Shown piece after piece: positions 25,413-33,673 of a stretch of DNA of 46,979 bases; position 1 is the stretch's first letter, and the number at the start of each line of letters is the position of its first letter. A program made the translations under genes and the position numbers. The stretch lies in contig NZ_NVOY01000026.1 in assembly GCF_002551005.1 (NCBI RefSeq), positions 1 through 46,979 on the forward strand, in the 5' to 3' direction. Source of the stretch: Bacillus pseudomycoides. GTDB taxonomy: Bacteria; Bacillota; Bacilli; Bacillales; Bacillaceae_G. The notes beneath the pieces were generated by a model. The model made no database searches and was not told where the DNA came from. It was given only the letters and a program-made list of their open reading frames with translations.

Positions 25413-26630
25413 CTAAACTCTTTTCATCTTTTTACGGTCATTTGGCAATAACCATGATGAGAATCCAATTAACGGTAACATGCTGCATAATATCATAATA
25501 AAGTTAAGACTATATATGTCTGCTAATTTCCCAAGTACAACTGCTCCTAATGCTCCAAGTCCGAAGGCAAGTCCGACAATTAATCCAGATACCATACCAA
25601 CCTTCCCTGGAACAAGCTCCTGAGCATACACAACAATCACACTGAAGCTACTTGAACTAATAAATCCAATGCATAGAAACAATGGAACAACCCATACGAG
25701 CGAAACGTGCGGCAATAACAGCGCTAAAGGTGCTGAACCAAGCATGGAAAAAACAATAATATTTCGCTTTCCAAATCGATCTGCTAACGGCCCGCCAAAG
25801 AACGTTCCAAGTACGCCAGCAATCATGAAAGCAAATACGTAAAACTGTGCATTTTTAATAGATAATCCGTAATGCTCGATTAAGTAAAACTGATAAAAGT
25901 TTCCAATCCCTGCTCCGTACCATGAGCGAACAAACGTTAAAAATACAAGTAAAACAATAACAAACTTAATTCGGCTACTTATTACTAAACTGTCAGCTTC
26001 TAGCGCAGCACGTTTCTTTCTTCTTACAGCCCCGCTTACTAACTCTCCTTTATACCACGTTGAAACAAAGTATAGTAAAATAATTCCAACCATCGCAAAG
26101 CCCGTAAACCGTACTGCTCCAATTTGTCCAAGTGGAACAAATACAAGTGCCGTAAAAATTGGCGCAAGCGAGTTCCCTGTATTTCCCCCTACTTGATAAA
26201 TGGATTGTGCTAAACCACGCTTTGCTCCTGCCGCCATATAAGCAACACGTGCGCCTTCTGGATGAAAGACAGCGGATCCAAGTCCAATGAATAAAACAGA
26301 TAAAATAACAATAAACAAGTTCGGTGCAAACGCAAGTCCAATCATCCCAAGCATGCTTGAAAACATTCCTAGTGGCAGCAAATACGGGGAAGGCTTCTTA
26401 TCTGAATACATCCCAAACACCGGCTGCATAATAGATGATGTCATATTGAGAGCAAAGGCAATCCATCCCACCTGCATATAGGATAAATTCATCGACTTTT
26501 CTAAAATAGGAAACAGCGCCGGTACAACCGCCTGCATCGAATCATTAAGAAAGTGCCCTAAACTAATCGCAAATAAAATACGGTAAATCGTTGGTGTATT
26601 CATCGCATTCGGCTTTGCTATTGTCTGCAT
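25413..26630 (-). CDS. MFS transporter, fosmidomycin-resistance (Fsr) type
   Basis: A 405-residue, 12-helix major facilitator. The N-terminal ISLGHFLNDSMQAVVPALFP segment and the GSAVFHPEGARVAYMAAGAKRG segment are characteristic of the Fsr family. E. coli Fsr exports fosmidomycin; in Gram-positive genomes the natural substrate is unknown. A central cytoplasmic loop (about 195-215) is Arg/Lys-rich. ATG 26630 follows AGAGAGGAGCG. No regulator adjoins. Confidence 0.85.
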   Translation of the reverse strand: MQTIAKPNAMNTPTIYRILFAISLGHFLNDSMQAVVPALFPILEKSMNLSYMQVGWIAFALNMTSSIMQPVFGMYSDKKPSPYLLPLGMFSSMLGMIGLAFAPNLFIVILSVLFIGLGSAVFHPEGARVAYMAAGAKRGLAQSIYQVGGNTGNSLAPIFTALVFVPLGQIGAVRFTGFAMVGIILLYFVSTWYKGELVSGAVRRKKRAALEADSLVISSRIKFVIVLLVFLTFVRSWYGAGIGNFYQFYLIEHYGLSIKNAQFYVFAFMIAGVLGTFFGGPLADRFGKRNIIVFSMLGSAPLALLLPHVSLVWVVPLFLCIGFISSSSFSVIVVYAQELVPGKVGMVSGLIVGLAFGLGALGAVVLGKLADIYSLNFIMILCSMLPLIGFSSWLLPNDRKKMKRV

Positions 26631-26848
26631 GCTACACGCTCCTCTCTTCTTGTGCTGAAAACAACCTCTGCATATGTTTCATACACTTTTATTTTTCTGA
26701 CTTTTTAAACAAAACCTATTCTATACCTCTTCTTCCTTTTTTTCCACTTCTGTGCTTACTTCATTTTTATTAAAATTCAGAAAAAAAATTTACCATATAC
26801 ATCCATTCATGTATCATTATATAAAATAACAAATAAGGAGCGTTTCTT

Positions 26849-27412
26849 ATGAATCCACTGCTATTAAATTTCCCTTCTGAGTTCTATACGGAAAGACTTC
26901 TCATAAGGATGCCAAGACCCGGAGATGGAAAAGAAGTATATAACGCTATCAATGAATCTATCGAAGAATTAAAACCTTGGATGCCTTTTGCTCAAAAAGA
27001 ACAAACTGAACAAGAAGTAGAAGTAAATATTAGAGATTCTCACGTGAAATTTTTGGCACGTGAAGATTTACGATTACTCGTTTTCCTTAAAGATACAGGG
27101 GAGTTTGTTGCCTCTTCAGGGTTACACCGCATTAACTGGGATATTCCGAAATTTGAAATTGGTTATTGGATTCACTCTCGTTTTAGCGGGAAAGGTTACA
27201 TGACAGAAGCTGTTACAGGAATTGTAGATTTTGCTTTTCATAAATTACAAGCAAATCGAATAGAAATTCGCTGTGACTCAAGAAATGTCAAAAGCCGTGC
27301 CATACCAGAAAGGTTAGGATTTAAATTAGAAGGTATTTTAGAGAATAATAGTGTATCAATAGATGGGACTGAATTAAGAGATACATGTATTTATGCAACG
27401 AAAAGATCATGA
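26849..27412 (+). CDS. GNAT acetyltransferase, RimJ/RimL-like
   Basis: A 187-residue acetyltransferase. The pattern FYTERLLIRMPRPGDG at the N-terminus, EIGYWIHSRFSGKGYMTEAV in the acetyl-CoA site and IRCDSRNVKSRAIPERLGFKLEG near the end are typical of the RimJ/RimL group, whose members acetylate ribosomal protein N-termini or small amines. RBS AAGGAGCG. Converges on hflX, sharing a terminator. Confidence 0.87.
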   Translation: MNPLLLNFPSEFYTERLLIRMPRPGDGKEVYNAINESIEELKPWMPFAQKEQTEQEVEVNIRDSHVKFLAREDLRLLVFLKDTGEFVASSGLHRINWDIPKFEIGYWIHSRFSGKGYMTEAVTGIVDFAFHKLQANRIEIRCDSRNVKSRAIPERLGFKLEGILENNSVSIDGTELRDTCIYATKRS

Positions 27413-27445
27413 AAAGAAGAGCTACTTTCCAGCAGCTCTTCTTTT
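27412..27445. terminator. Shared bidirectional terminator (GNAT and hflX)
   Basis: AAAAGAAGAGCT (27412-27423) and AGCTCTTCTTTT (27434-27445) pair over 12 bp with a 10-nt loop; T-runs lie on both strands. Confidence 0.85.
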
Positions 27446-27464
27446 CCTATTTCATGTGAACTTT

Positions 27465-28727
27465 TTAGCGTATTGCATACCTTTTATACTTTTCGAAATC
27501 ACTCATTTTACATTCCACGGTAATCTTCGTACCTTCATTTTCATAGTCTGTCGATAAAACGTTAGCATGCTCGTTAAAATAAGAAATTAGGTGTCCTTGA
27601 TCATAAGGAATTAACATTTCACACTTTGTATAATCTTTATAAATTTGCGTGCGAATCATATGCACAAGCTCATCAATACCTACTTTTTGTTTCGCAGACA
27701 AATATACCCGATCATCTTGTACTTTTGGAATTTCAATATTTATCACATCTGCTTTATTATAAGCATAAATTATTGGGATATTTTCCACGCCGATTTGTTT
27801 TAACGTTTGATTTGTAATCTCAATCAGATGCTCATAGTTCGGATTTGCATAATCCACAACATGAATCAATAAATCAGCCTCCGCTACTTCTTCTAACGTC
27901 GAACGGAACGCTTTCACAAGATGATGCGGCAATTTACTAACGAATCCAACGGTATCTGTTAATAAAAACGATTTGTTATCTGGCAATTGAATATTTCGCA
28001 CAGCTGTTTCAAGCGTCGCAAACAACATATCTTTTTCAAATACTTGTTTCTCTGCAGATCCGTTAAACATTTCAAGCATCGCATTCATCGTTGTTGATTT
28101 CCCGGCATTTGTATACCCCACTAACGCAACAACAGGCACTTCATTTTTCTTGCGCTGTTTACGCTGCGTTTGACGCTGTGCAACGAGTGCTTCTAACTCT
28201 TTATTTAACGCTGCAATTTGCTCTTCAATCTTACGGCGATCAAGCTCTAACTTCTTTTCCCCTACACCTTTGTTTTTCGTACCAACACCACCGCTTTGTC
28301 TTCCTAACGATTCACGAAGGCCTATTAAACGAGGCATCATATATTGTAAATGAGCTACTTCAACTTGTAATTGCGCTTCTTTCGTCTTAGCACGCTGCGC
28401 AAAAATATCTAAAATTAAAATCGTACGATCAATCACTTTACAATCTAAATCTGCTTCTAAATTTCGAATTTGCGAAGGCGATAATTCATCATTGAAAATG
28501 ACCAAATTTGCATCCGCTTCTTTCACGAACGCTGCCACTTCTTCAATCTTCCCCGTTCCAATATAATGAGATGGATTTACACGATGTAAATTTTGTGTTA
28601 CTTTCCCTATCACCTCTACATCGCACGCTTCCGTTAAATTCGCTAACTCCTCCATTGAATATTCGAAATCACTTTCGCTATTTAAATTCACTCCGACTAA
28701 TATTGCTCTTTGTACTACCTGTTCCAT
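27465..28727 (-). CDS. hflX: Ribosome-splitting GTPase HflX
   Basis: A 420-residue HflX. The N-terminal HflX domain shows HYIGTGKIEEV and IFNDELSPSQ; a long helical hairpin (about 155-195, Lys/Glu/Arg-rich) joins it to a GTPase domain with GYTNAGKST (about 204-212), DTVGF and NKAD. HflX splits stalled 70S ribosomes; the Listeria homologue HflXr gives macrolide and lincosamide resistance. ATG 28727 follows GGAGGAATAAAT. Expression is probably controlled by the leader described at 28741-29116: a promoter at 29123-29151, a 13-codon leader ORF, and two terminator hairpins. Confidence 0.95.
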   Translation of the reverse strand: MEQVVQRAILVGVNLNSESDFEYSMEELANLTEACDVEVIGKVTQNLHRVNPSHYIGTGKIEEVAAFVKEADANLVIFNDELSPSQIRNLEADLDCKVIDRTILILDIFAQRAKTKEAQLQVEVAHLQYMMPRLIGLRESLGRQSGGVGTKNKGVGEKKLELDRRKIEEQIAALNKELEALVAQRQTQRKQRKKNEVPVVALVGYTNAGKSTTMNAMLEMFNGSAEKQVFEKDMLFATLETAVRNIQLPDNKSFLLTDTVGFVSKLPHHLVKAFRSTLEEVAEADLLIHVVDYANPNYEHLIEITNQTLKQIGVENIPIIYAYNKADVINIEIPKVQDDRVYLSAKQKVGIDELVHMIRTQIYKDYTKCEMLIPYDQGHLISYFNEHANVLSTDYENEGTKITVECKMSDFEKYKRYAIR

Positions 28728-28761
28728 ATATTTATTCCTCCATTTCGATTACGCGCAAACT

Positions 28762-28790
28762 AAAAAACACAAGCTACTGCCTGTGTTTTT
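28762..28790 (-). terminator. Leader terminator 2, just upstream of hflX
   Basis: On the minus strand AAAAACACAGGC pairs with GCTTGTGTTTTT around AGTA and is followed by a further T. Its position 25 bp before the hflX ribosome binding site, with no upstream gene in this direction, indicates attenuation. Confidence 0.75.
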
Positions 28791-28925
28791 CATAAACGGA
28801 TGAGAGCACAACAAATAAACATTAAAAGCATCTCTGCTTGCTTGTTCAATGGTCGTCAAATCCAGCATCATACAACATAAAAAATGTTTGTATACATGCA
28901 TTGCGTCATTCTGTTTTAAAGGTAA

Positions 28926-28960
28926 AACAAAAAGAGGGCGTATTCGTCCTCCCCTCTTTT
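28926..28960 (-). terminator. Leader terminator 1
   Basis: On the minus strand AAAAGAGGG pairs with CCCTCTTTT (loop 13 nt) and is followed by TTGTTTTA. It would end a ~190-nt leader transcript. Confidence 0.8.
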
Positions 28961-29047
28961 CACATATAAGTTCAATTGGGTTCCTTTAAAGAGACAGACC
29001 AATCCCGTTTACTCTGTACACAGACAGAGCCTTTGAGCGCTATTCAA

Positions 29048-29089
29048 TTATTGGCACAAAGTATTGAGACGTAATCTGATTAAGATCAA
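29048..29089 (-). CDS. hflX leader peptide with RLR macrolide-arrest motif
   Basis: TTG 29089 lies 8 nt after GGAGG and opens a 13-codon frame, MILIRLRLNTLCQ, ending at TAA 29048. Arg-Leu-Arg is the macrolide/ketolide-dependent ribosome arrest motif of leader peptides, best known from ErmDL (MTHSMRLRFPTLNQ). The match goes further: RLR-x-x-T-L-x-Q is shared. The ORF begins about 27 nt after the predicted transcription start and its start is inside the long leader helix, as expected of an attenuator. An overlapping ATG frame (29107) lacks a ribosome binding site. The short length means the match needs comparative support. Confidence 0.6.
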   Translation of the reverse strand: MILIRLRLNTLCQ

Positions 29090-29122
29090 AGGAGACCCCT
29101 CCGTTCATTAAAAGTTATATAA

Positions 29123-29151
29123 ATTTTAGCATAGTTATAGAACTGACACAA
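29123..29151 (-). promoter_or_regulatory. Promoter of the hflX leader
   Basis: TTGTGT (29151-29146) and TAAAAT (29128-29123) are separated by 17 bp, with a TGC just before the -10 (extended -10, TGnTAAAAT). Transcription would begin near 29116. The 430 bp from here to the next gene on the plus strand (29152-29584) are AT-rich and show nothing else I can name. Confidence 0.75.
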
Positions 29152-29584
29152 GAATAAACTCCATTTATTAACATAAAGAAAATCGCTATTTTTCTATTTT
29201 ATTCATCATTTTTTGCACCTGTTCCTCATTTATCGTGTCTAATTTTTACAACAATACTTTGAATAACCATTTTTATTCACACAATTTTAATACACTAAGA
29301 ATCAAAAAATTATTAATAATCTGATAAAATTAATATAAGATAGTAATTTTCTTAATACAAGAATATATGATTTTCTCAAAAGAACATACCAAACATCAAT
29401 ACTCAACAAAAATTAAGGACAATTACCAGTAACTCCAAAAATAATCAATGCTTTTAAGGGAATAACATGTTTTTCTTGTAAGCATTAGAATAACACTTCT
29501 TTCACTCACAATGATACAAAACAAAATGACATCGACCAAGCTTGACCTTGATAAATACTAAATTATGTTATGGGGGGAATATGT

Positions 29585-30530
29585 TTGAAATATAACAGAC
29601 TAGGAAAATCGGGTTTGAAAATTAGTGAAATTAGTTTAGGTAGTTACTTAACATTCGCAAAAAACGAGACAGAAAAAAATGCTATACGAACGATCCATAA
29701 AGCATTTGACCTTGGAATTAATTCATTTGATACAGCAAACGTGTATCAAAACGGTGAGGCTGAAAGAGTTTTAGCCTCTTCTTTAAAATCATTCCCTAGG
29801 AACGAATATGTGTTAGCAACAAAAGCTTATTGGCCTACCGGAAAAGGCCCTAACAGCAAAGGGCTGTCACGTAAACATATTATTGAGCAAGTACATACAA
29901 GTTTAAAAAGAATGAACCTTGAATACATTGATATTTTCTATTGTCACAGTTATGATCATGAAACTTCAGTAGAAGAAACATTAAGGGCAATTGATGATTT
30001 AATTAAACAAGGTAAAATATTGTATGCCGGGGTAAGTAACTGGAAATCAGAACAAATTGAGGAAGCCATACATATCTCAGATACGTATTTATTAAATCGA
30101 ATTATTGTGAATCAATGTGAATATAGTTTACTTAAGCGTGACATAGAGGAAAAAATCATTCCTACTTCTGAGAATATAGGGATATCACAAATTGTCTTTA
30201 GCCCACTTGCTCAAGGTATCCTAACTGGTAAATATAAAGAGAAAATCCCTGAAAAAAGCAGAGCTAATAACCCAAATGTAAATAAGTTCTTTAAAAAACT
30301 TTTTACAAAAGATTTACTACTTACAGCACAAAGATTAGAAAGAATATCTAAAACTTACGACATGTCTTTAATTGAATTAGCAATCGCTTGGGTACTAAGG
30401 CAGAAAAATGTAGCTAGCGCGTTAACAGGCGCTTCTTCCCCCTCAACAAATTGAGGAAACTGTAAAAGCTGTTTATAAACAAATCCCTGAAGAAGCTCTA
30501 ATAGAAATTGAGCATGTACTTTTAAAATGA
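29585..30530 (+). pseudogene. Aldo/keto reductase, 3' frameshift
   Basis: The frame encodes an NADPH-dependent aldo/keto reductase of the KvBeta/YhdN type: LGKSGLKISEISLGSY, the catalytic Asp in FDTANVY, Lys in ATKAYW, and His in IFYCHSYD are present, followed by most of the TIM barrel and the NADP site (ALTGASSP). A run of five C at 30438-30442 shifts the frame so translation stops at 30454. With four C the frame continues QQIEETVKAVYKQIPEEA to a TGA at 30528-30530, giving a normal C-terminus. The lost tail is about 30 residues, so partial activity is conceivable. Start TTG 29585 follows GGGGGG; the ATG at 29570 overlaps that site. Confidence 0.82.
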
Positions 30531-30746
30531 TGAAGCTTGTAGTTTGTTTTGGTTCTATTTTTGCGGTTTACGTATACTTAGAAAAGACATTTAATTCCAA
30601 TACACACCTTATAATATAATCTAGTGTTATGTTCATAAATTCTTTTTCAGCAATGTAACTAAGCTAAAAGTACAAAAGAATGAACTCACTTCATATCTAA
30701 TAAAGTTCGCACCATGATTATTCCTTAATGACCGTTCCTAAAATAT

Positions 30747-30780
30747 AAAGGACCGTCCCTTTAAAATAAGACAGTCCTTT
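30747..30780 (-). terminator. Intrinsic terminator after the ppk2 gene
   Basis: AAAGGACCGTC pairs with GACAGTCCTTT with one mismatch; on the minus strand it runs into TTTATATTTTAGG. A closely similar stem (AAAGGACTGT) ends the next minus-strand operon at 31720. Confidence 0.7.
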
Positions 30781-30805
30781 ATATTACTAAATTATTTTTC
30801 TTCCA

Positions 30806-31630
30806 CTACATATTTATCTGTTCGTTTTCCGCTTCCTTTTCTTCTTTCATTTCATGATAGTACGACGGCAGTTCTATACCATGTTCTAAGAAATAATCTT
30901 CAATTAATGAAATGATTACTCTCAATGTTTTCACACGCGCATACAACTTATCATTGCCAGGAATAATATGCCACTTTGCATTCGGTTTATCTGTTTTCTC
31001 AAACATATCTTCCATTGCCTCGACATATTCATCCCACTTTTCACGATTGCGCCAATCTTCATCTGTAATTTTCCATTTTTTAAGCGGATTTTGCTCTCGG
31101 TCCTTAAATCGTGCTAACTGTTCATCTTTACTAATGTGATAGAAGAATTTTGCTACTATGTAACGATCGTCTGTTAATAGTTTTTCAAAATCATTGATTT
31201 CATCGTATGCCCTCGTCCACTCTTCCTTTGTAGCGAAACCTTCAACGCGTTCGACCAATACACGACCGTACCATGAACGATCGAAAATAGTAATTTGGCC
31301 ATATTGCGGGATTTTCCGCCAAAATCGTTGCATATAATGATAACGTTTTTCATGAGGCGCAGGCGCACCAATTGGATTTACTTGCAGACCGCGCGGATCA
31401 AGATGCTCGGTAATTCGTTTAATTGCTCCGCCTTTTCCAGCAGCATCCCAACCTTCCATAGCCATAATAACAGCTATTTTTTCTTTCCGTAAAATCTGCT
31501 GCAACGCAAGTAAACGCATTTGATATTTTTCCAACTTTTTATTATATATTTTTTTTGATTCCATTCTTTTCGTTAAATCTATTTTTGCAAGACGACCATT
31601 TTTCACAATAAAATCCTCCTTTTCAAACAA
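30806..31630 (-). CDS. ppk2: Polyphosphate kinase 2 family protein
   Basis: A 274-residue PPK2 with a thymidylate-kinase-like fold. Walker A GWDAAGKGGAIKR (about 60-72), Walker B and lid FDRSWYGRVLVERVEGF, and the downstream FKDREQNPLKKWKITDEDW block are all intact. PPK2 enzymes phosphorylate nucleoside mono- or diphosphates from polyphosphate; single-domain proteins of this size include classes I and III, and I cannot decide between them. ATG 31630 follows AAGGAGGA. Monocistronic between two terminators. Confidence 0.93.
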   Translation of the reverse strand: MFEKEDFIVKNGRLAKIDLTKRMESKKIYNKKLEKYQMRLLALQQILRKEKIAVIMAMEGWDAAGKGGAIKRITEHLDPRGLQVNPIGAPAPHEKRYHYMQRFWRKIPQYGQITIFDRSWYGRVLVERVEGFATKEEWTRAYDEINDFEKLLTDDRYIVAKFFYHISKDEQLARFKDREQNPLKKWKITDEDWRNREKWDEYVEAMEDMFEKTDKPNAKWHIIPGNDKLYARVKTLRVIISLIEDYFLEHGIELPSYYHEMKEEKEAENEQINM

Positions 31631-31719
31631 TTAACACTATTTTAACATAATTTTCAGTATTTTGCGTATACATATCTCAAATACCGACACGTATTACATA
31701 TATATTGTTACTAACATAC

Positions 31720-31753
31720 AAAGGACTGTCCTACTTAAAGAAAACAGTCCTTT
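31720..31753 (-). terminator. Terminator after the sigma/anti-sigma operon
   Basis: AAAGGACTGT (31720-31729) pairs with ACAGTCCTTT (31744-31753); on the minus strand T-rich sequence (TTTGTATG) follows. Confidence 0.75.
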
Positions 31754-31764
31754 CGATTTTTATG

Positions 31765-32883
31765 TTATTTTTCTAATTCGATAACAATATCTTTTAATAC
31801 AAGTTCTTCTTTATCCCTACCGATTATTTTTTGTATAGAAAATTTACTTCCTCCACTTCCAGTCCCTCCTGCTACTCCATAGTTATCAGCATTGTGATTA
31901 CTTAACATAACATGAGGAGTTATAATAAGTTTTGTTGCATTCGGATTGATTTTTTCAAATGTTTTACTTCCATTCAAAATATAAGAACTTTCATCACGAA
32001 TACTCCCATTTCCTTCTCCCGCATAACTATTCCCTAAATCATCTTTAATTTTTAAATCAACATATACATCATCCCATCTATTTTTCATATACTCGGAAAC
32101 CTCTTCTTTATACGAAACGATAAATGACATCGGTGATATGGATAGCTTCTCAATAAATACTTTTACTCCATCTTGTTCTACACTACTATGGATTAATTTT
32201 TCTTTACGTTCTGCTGTCTTTAAAGTGAAGTCAAATTTCCAGTTTCCTTTTATTTCTTTCTGCGTATCTAAGTTTTTAATACTATCTATTATCCATTGCA
32301 TATTTACACTATCTTCAGTAGTAGCTTCCAAAGTGCTAGCAGTTAATAAACCTACGTACTTATGTTTATCTACTTTTTTAATCCCATTACTTTCTGATGT
32401 CCCTCCGGCCCCTTTTATTTTTAAAAACTCTAAAGTAACTGGATTGTCACCTAAATCTAGATTACTTTCAATAGAATACGTTAAAGATACTGTTTGCCCA
32501 TCATAAATCGCATCATGTACCGTGAATTTAATTCCGTTACTCTCCTGAGTAAGATTGAGTTCATTCGAGTACTTCTTATACTCATGATGAAGTCCCGTTC
32601 CTTTCTCTTCATTTATTTTAACTTCTTTATGAAGTTCCACTCTTTCGATATCAAGAAATCTAAAAATATCTCTTATAATCGGAATACTTACCGCAGAAGC
32701 AGAAAACGTTAATCCAAACATTGTAACCACTAAACAAATTACAACAGAGGTTATCGCAATATACTGTTTCCAACCACTCATTTTTTTCTTCTTACTATGT
32801 ATTAGTTGTTCAATATTTACATGTTGCGGAAATGAAGTTTCATTTACTTTTTCATAAAATGCCTTCTTTATTTGTCGATCCAT
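31765..32883 (-). CDS. Anti-sigma factor, DUF4179 type
   Basis: A 372-residue membrane protein. A short cytoplasmic N-terminus (about 1-38), which should hold the sigma factor, is followed by one membrane helix (about 40-62) and a large extracellular beta-rich region of the DUF4179/DUF5643 type. It overlaps the ECF sigma gene by 16 bp, so the two are cotranscribed and probably translationally coupled. In such pairs a surface signal leads to release of the sigma factor. The signal is unknown. A glycine-rich stretch (AGGTGSGGS) lies near the C-terminus. Confidence 0.85.
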   Translation of the reverse strand: MDRQIKKAFYEKVNETSFPQHVNIEQLIHSKKKKMSGWKQYIAITSVVICLVVTMFGLTFSASAVSIPIIRDIFRFLDIERVELHKEVKINEEKGTGLHHEYKKYSNELNLTQESNGIKFTVHDAIYDGQTVSLTYSIESNLDLGDNPVTLEFLKIKGAGGTSESNGIKKVDKHKYVGLLTASTLEATTEDSVNMQWIIDSIKNLDTQKEIKGNWKFDFTLKTAERKEKLIHSSVEQDGVKVFIEKLSISPMSFIVSYKEEVSEYMKNRWDDVYVDLKIKDDLGNSYAGEGNGSIRDESSYILNGSKTFEKINPNATKLIITPHVMLSNHNADNYGVAGGTGSGGSKFSIQKIIGRDKEELVLKDIVIELEK

Positions 32884-33443
32884 ACACTCACCCCCGTATC
32901 ACGGTCTAAAAAAACAGTATGAGCTAAATGATCCTTCAGCTTTTTTTTCGCTTTAAAAAGACGCGACTTTACTGTCCCTTCTTTTACATTTAATACTTCC
33001 GAAATTTCTAAAATAGATAAATCTTGATAGTAAAAAAGAATAATAACAATTTGATGCTTGATAGATAATTGCTGCACTGCATTTAGAATCATCTGAGACT
33101 CTTCTTGTATGAGATAATTATGTTCTGGTGTTTTCACATCTTTTATACGAAACCATGTTTCAGGCTGCAAAAAAGCAAACCGCTTTTTCCGTTTCTGTTT
33201 TAAAGTTGTATGAATTAAAATTTGATGAAACCAAGTTTTAAACGAAGCAATCTCTCCATTAAAACGAGGAATAGATTCATATGTTTGTATGAGCGATTCC
33301 TGCACCGCATCTTCCGCTAACCCTTTATCATCTACTATGAGATAAGCTGTTTGGTATGCTTTTTGTATGTACGGTTGTAATAGTTGATTAAACGCCTCTT
33401 TGTCTCCTAGTTTTACTTGTTGAATTAACCGTTGTTCCTCCAA
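32868..33443 (-). CDS. ECF-type RNA polymerase sigma factor
   Basis: A 191-residue sigma-70 family ECF factor. Region 2 is seen in AYLIVDDKGLAEDAVQES with the SFKTWFHQILIHT block, and region 4 in QQLSIKHQIVIILFYY through EVLNVKEGTVKSRLFKAKKKL, a complete helix-turn-helix. TTG start behind AAGGAGGGAAG. It is encoded with an overlapping anti-sigma gene. A candidate self-recognised promoter is upstream (33477-33504). Confidence 0.92.
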   Translation of the reverse strand: MEEQRLIQQVKLGDKEAFNQLLQPYIQKAYQTAYLIVDDKGLAEDAVQESLIQTYESIPRFNGEIASFKTWFHQILIHTTLKQKRKKRFAFLQPETWFRIKDVKTPEHNYLIQEESQMILNAVQQLSIKHQIVIILFYYQDLSILEISEVLNVKEGTVKSRLFKAKKKLKDHLAHTVFLDRDTGVSVWIDK

Positions 33444-33476
33444 ACTCTTCCCTCCTTATTTTTTATTCTATATATT

Positions 33477-33504
33477 TATTACCATCAAACTAGAAAAAAG
33501 TTCA
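33477..33504 (-). promoter_or_regulatory. Possible autoregulated ECF promoter
   Basis: On the minus strand TGAACTTTT (from 33504) resembles the AAC-containing -35 of ECF promoters; about 16 bp later GGTAATAA could be the -10. Its position before an ECF sigma gene fits autoregulation, but the -10 is not diagnostic. Confidence 0.35.
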
Positions 33505-33608
33505 TTTTTGCCCAATTTTTTCATAATGCATTTACGCCTTCCTGTTTAAAATTGTTATAAGAACATCATTTACCACTTAATTCTCTATAGATTTTTACCA
33601 TTAAATGG

Positions 33609-33641
33609 TTGACACTTAAAAATAGTCAGTTATACTGATTA
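33609..33641 (+). promoter_or_regulatory. Promoter and likely MarR operator
   Basis: TTGACA (33609-33614) and TATACT (33631-33636) are 16 bp apart. The palindrome TAGTCAGTTATACTGATTA (33623-33641) covers the -10, so the MarR protein encoded 33 bp downstream would autorepress. Confidence 0.65.
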
Positions 33642-33673
33642 TATACAATAGTGATTATTAAGGGGAGGATATT

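Larger units (their letters stand above)
28741..29116 (-). promoter_or_regulatory. hflX leader: predicted ribosome-stalling transcription attenuator
   Basis: About 390 nt lie between the promoter and hflX with no protein gene other than a 13-codon leader ORF. A long-range helix pairs GGGTCTCCTTT (29098-29088, minus) with AAAGGAACCC (28987-28978), burying the leader ORF start. Inside it are a hairpin with arms CTCTGT and ACAGAG (29029-29012) and other pairings. A first terminator follows at 28926-28960 and a second at 28762-28790. Between them is a hairpin with loop T6 (ATACAAACAT / ATGTTGTAT, about 28873-28896). CUCUUU just before the 3' arm of the long helix could instead pair with AAAAGAGG of the first terminator, an antiterminator candidate. 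No T-box (TGGNACCGCG) or known riboswitch core was recognised. The overall scheme is inferred. Confidence 0.65.

Noticed and set aside
28508-28795. 95-codon plus-strand frame antisense to hflX
   Set aside because: Shadow of the hflX coding strand; extends into the leader terminator.
29042-29107. ATG-started 22-codon frame overlapping the hflX leader ORF
   Set aside because: No Shine-Dalgarno before ATG 29107, whereas the TTG frame has GGAGG at correct spacing.
28926-29116. T-box, S-box, ydaO, M-box or 6S RNA as explanation of the hflX leader
   Set aside because: None of the conserved cores (such as TGGNACCGCG) is present. A 6S-like length is the only similarity, and a leader ORF plus tandem terminators fit attenuation better; a covariance search would settle it.
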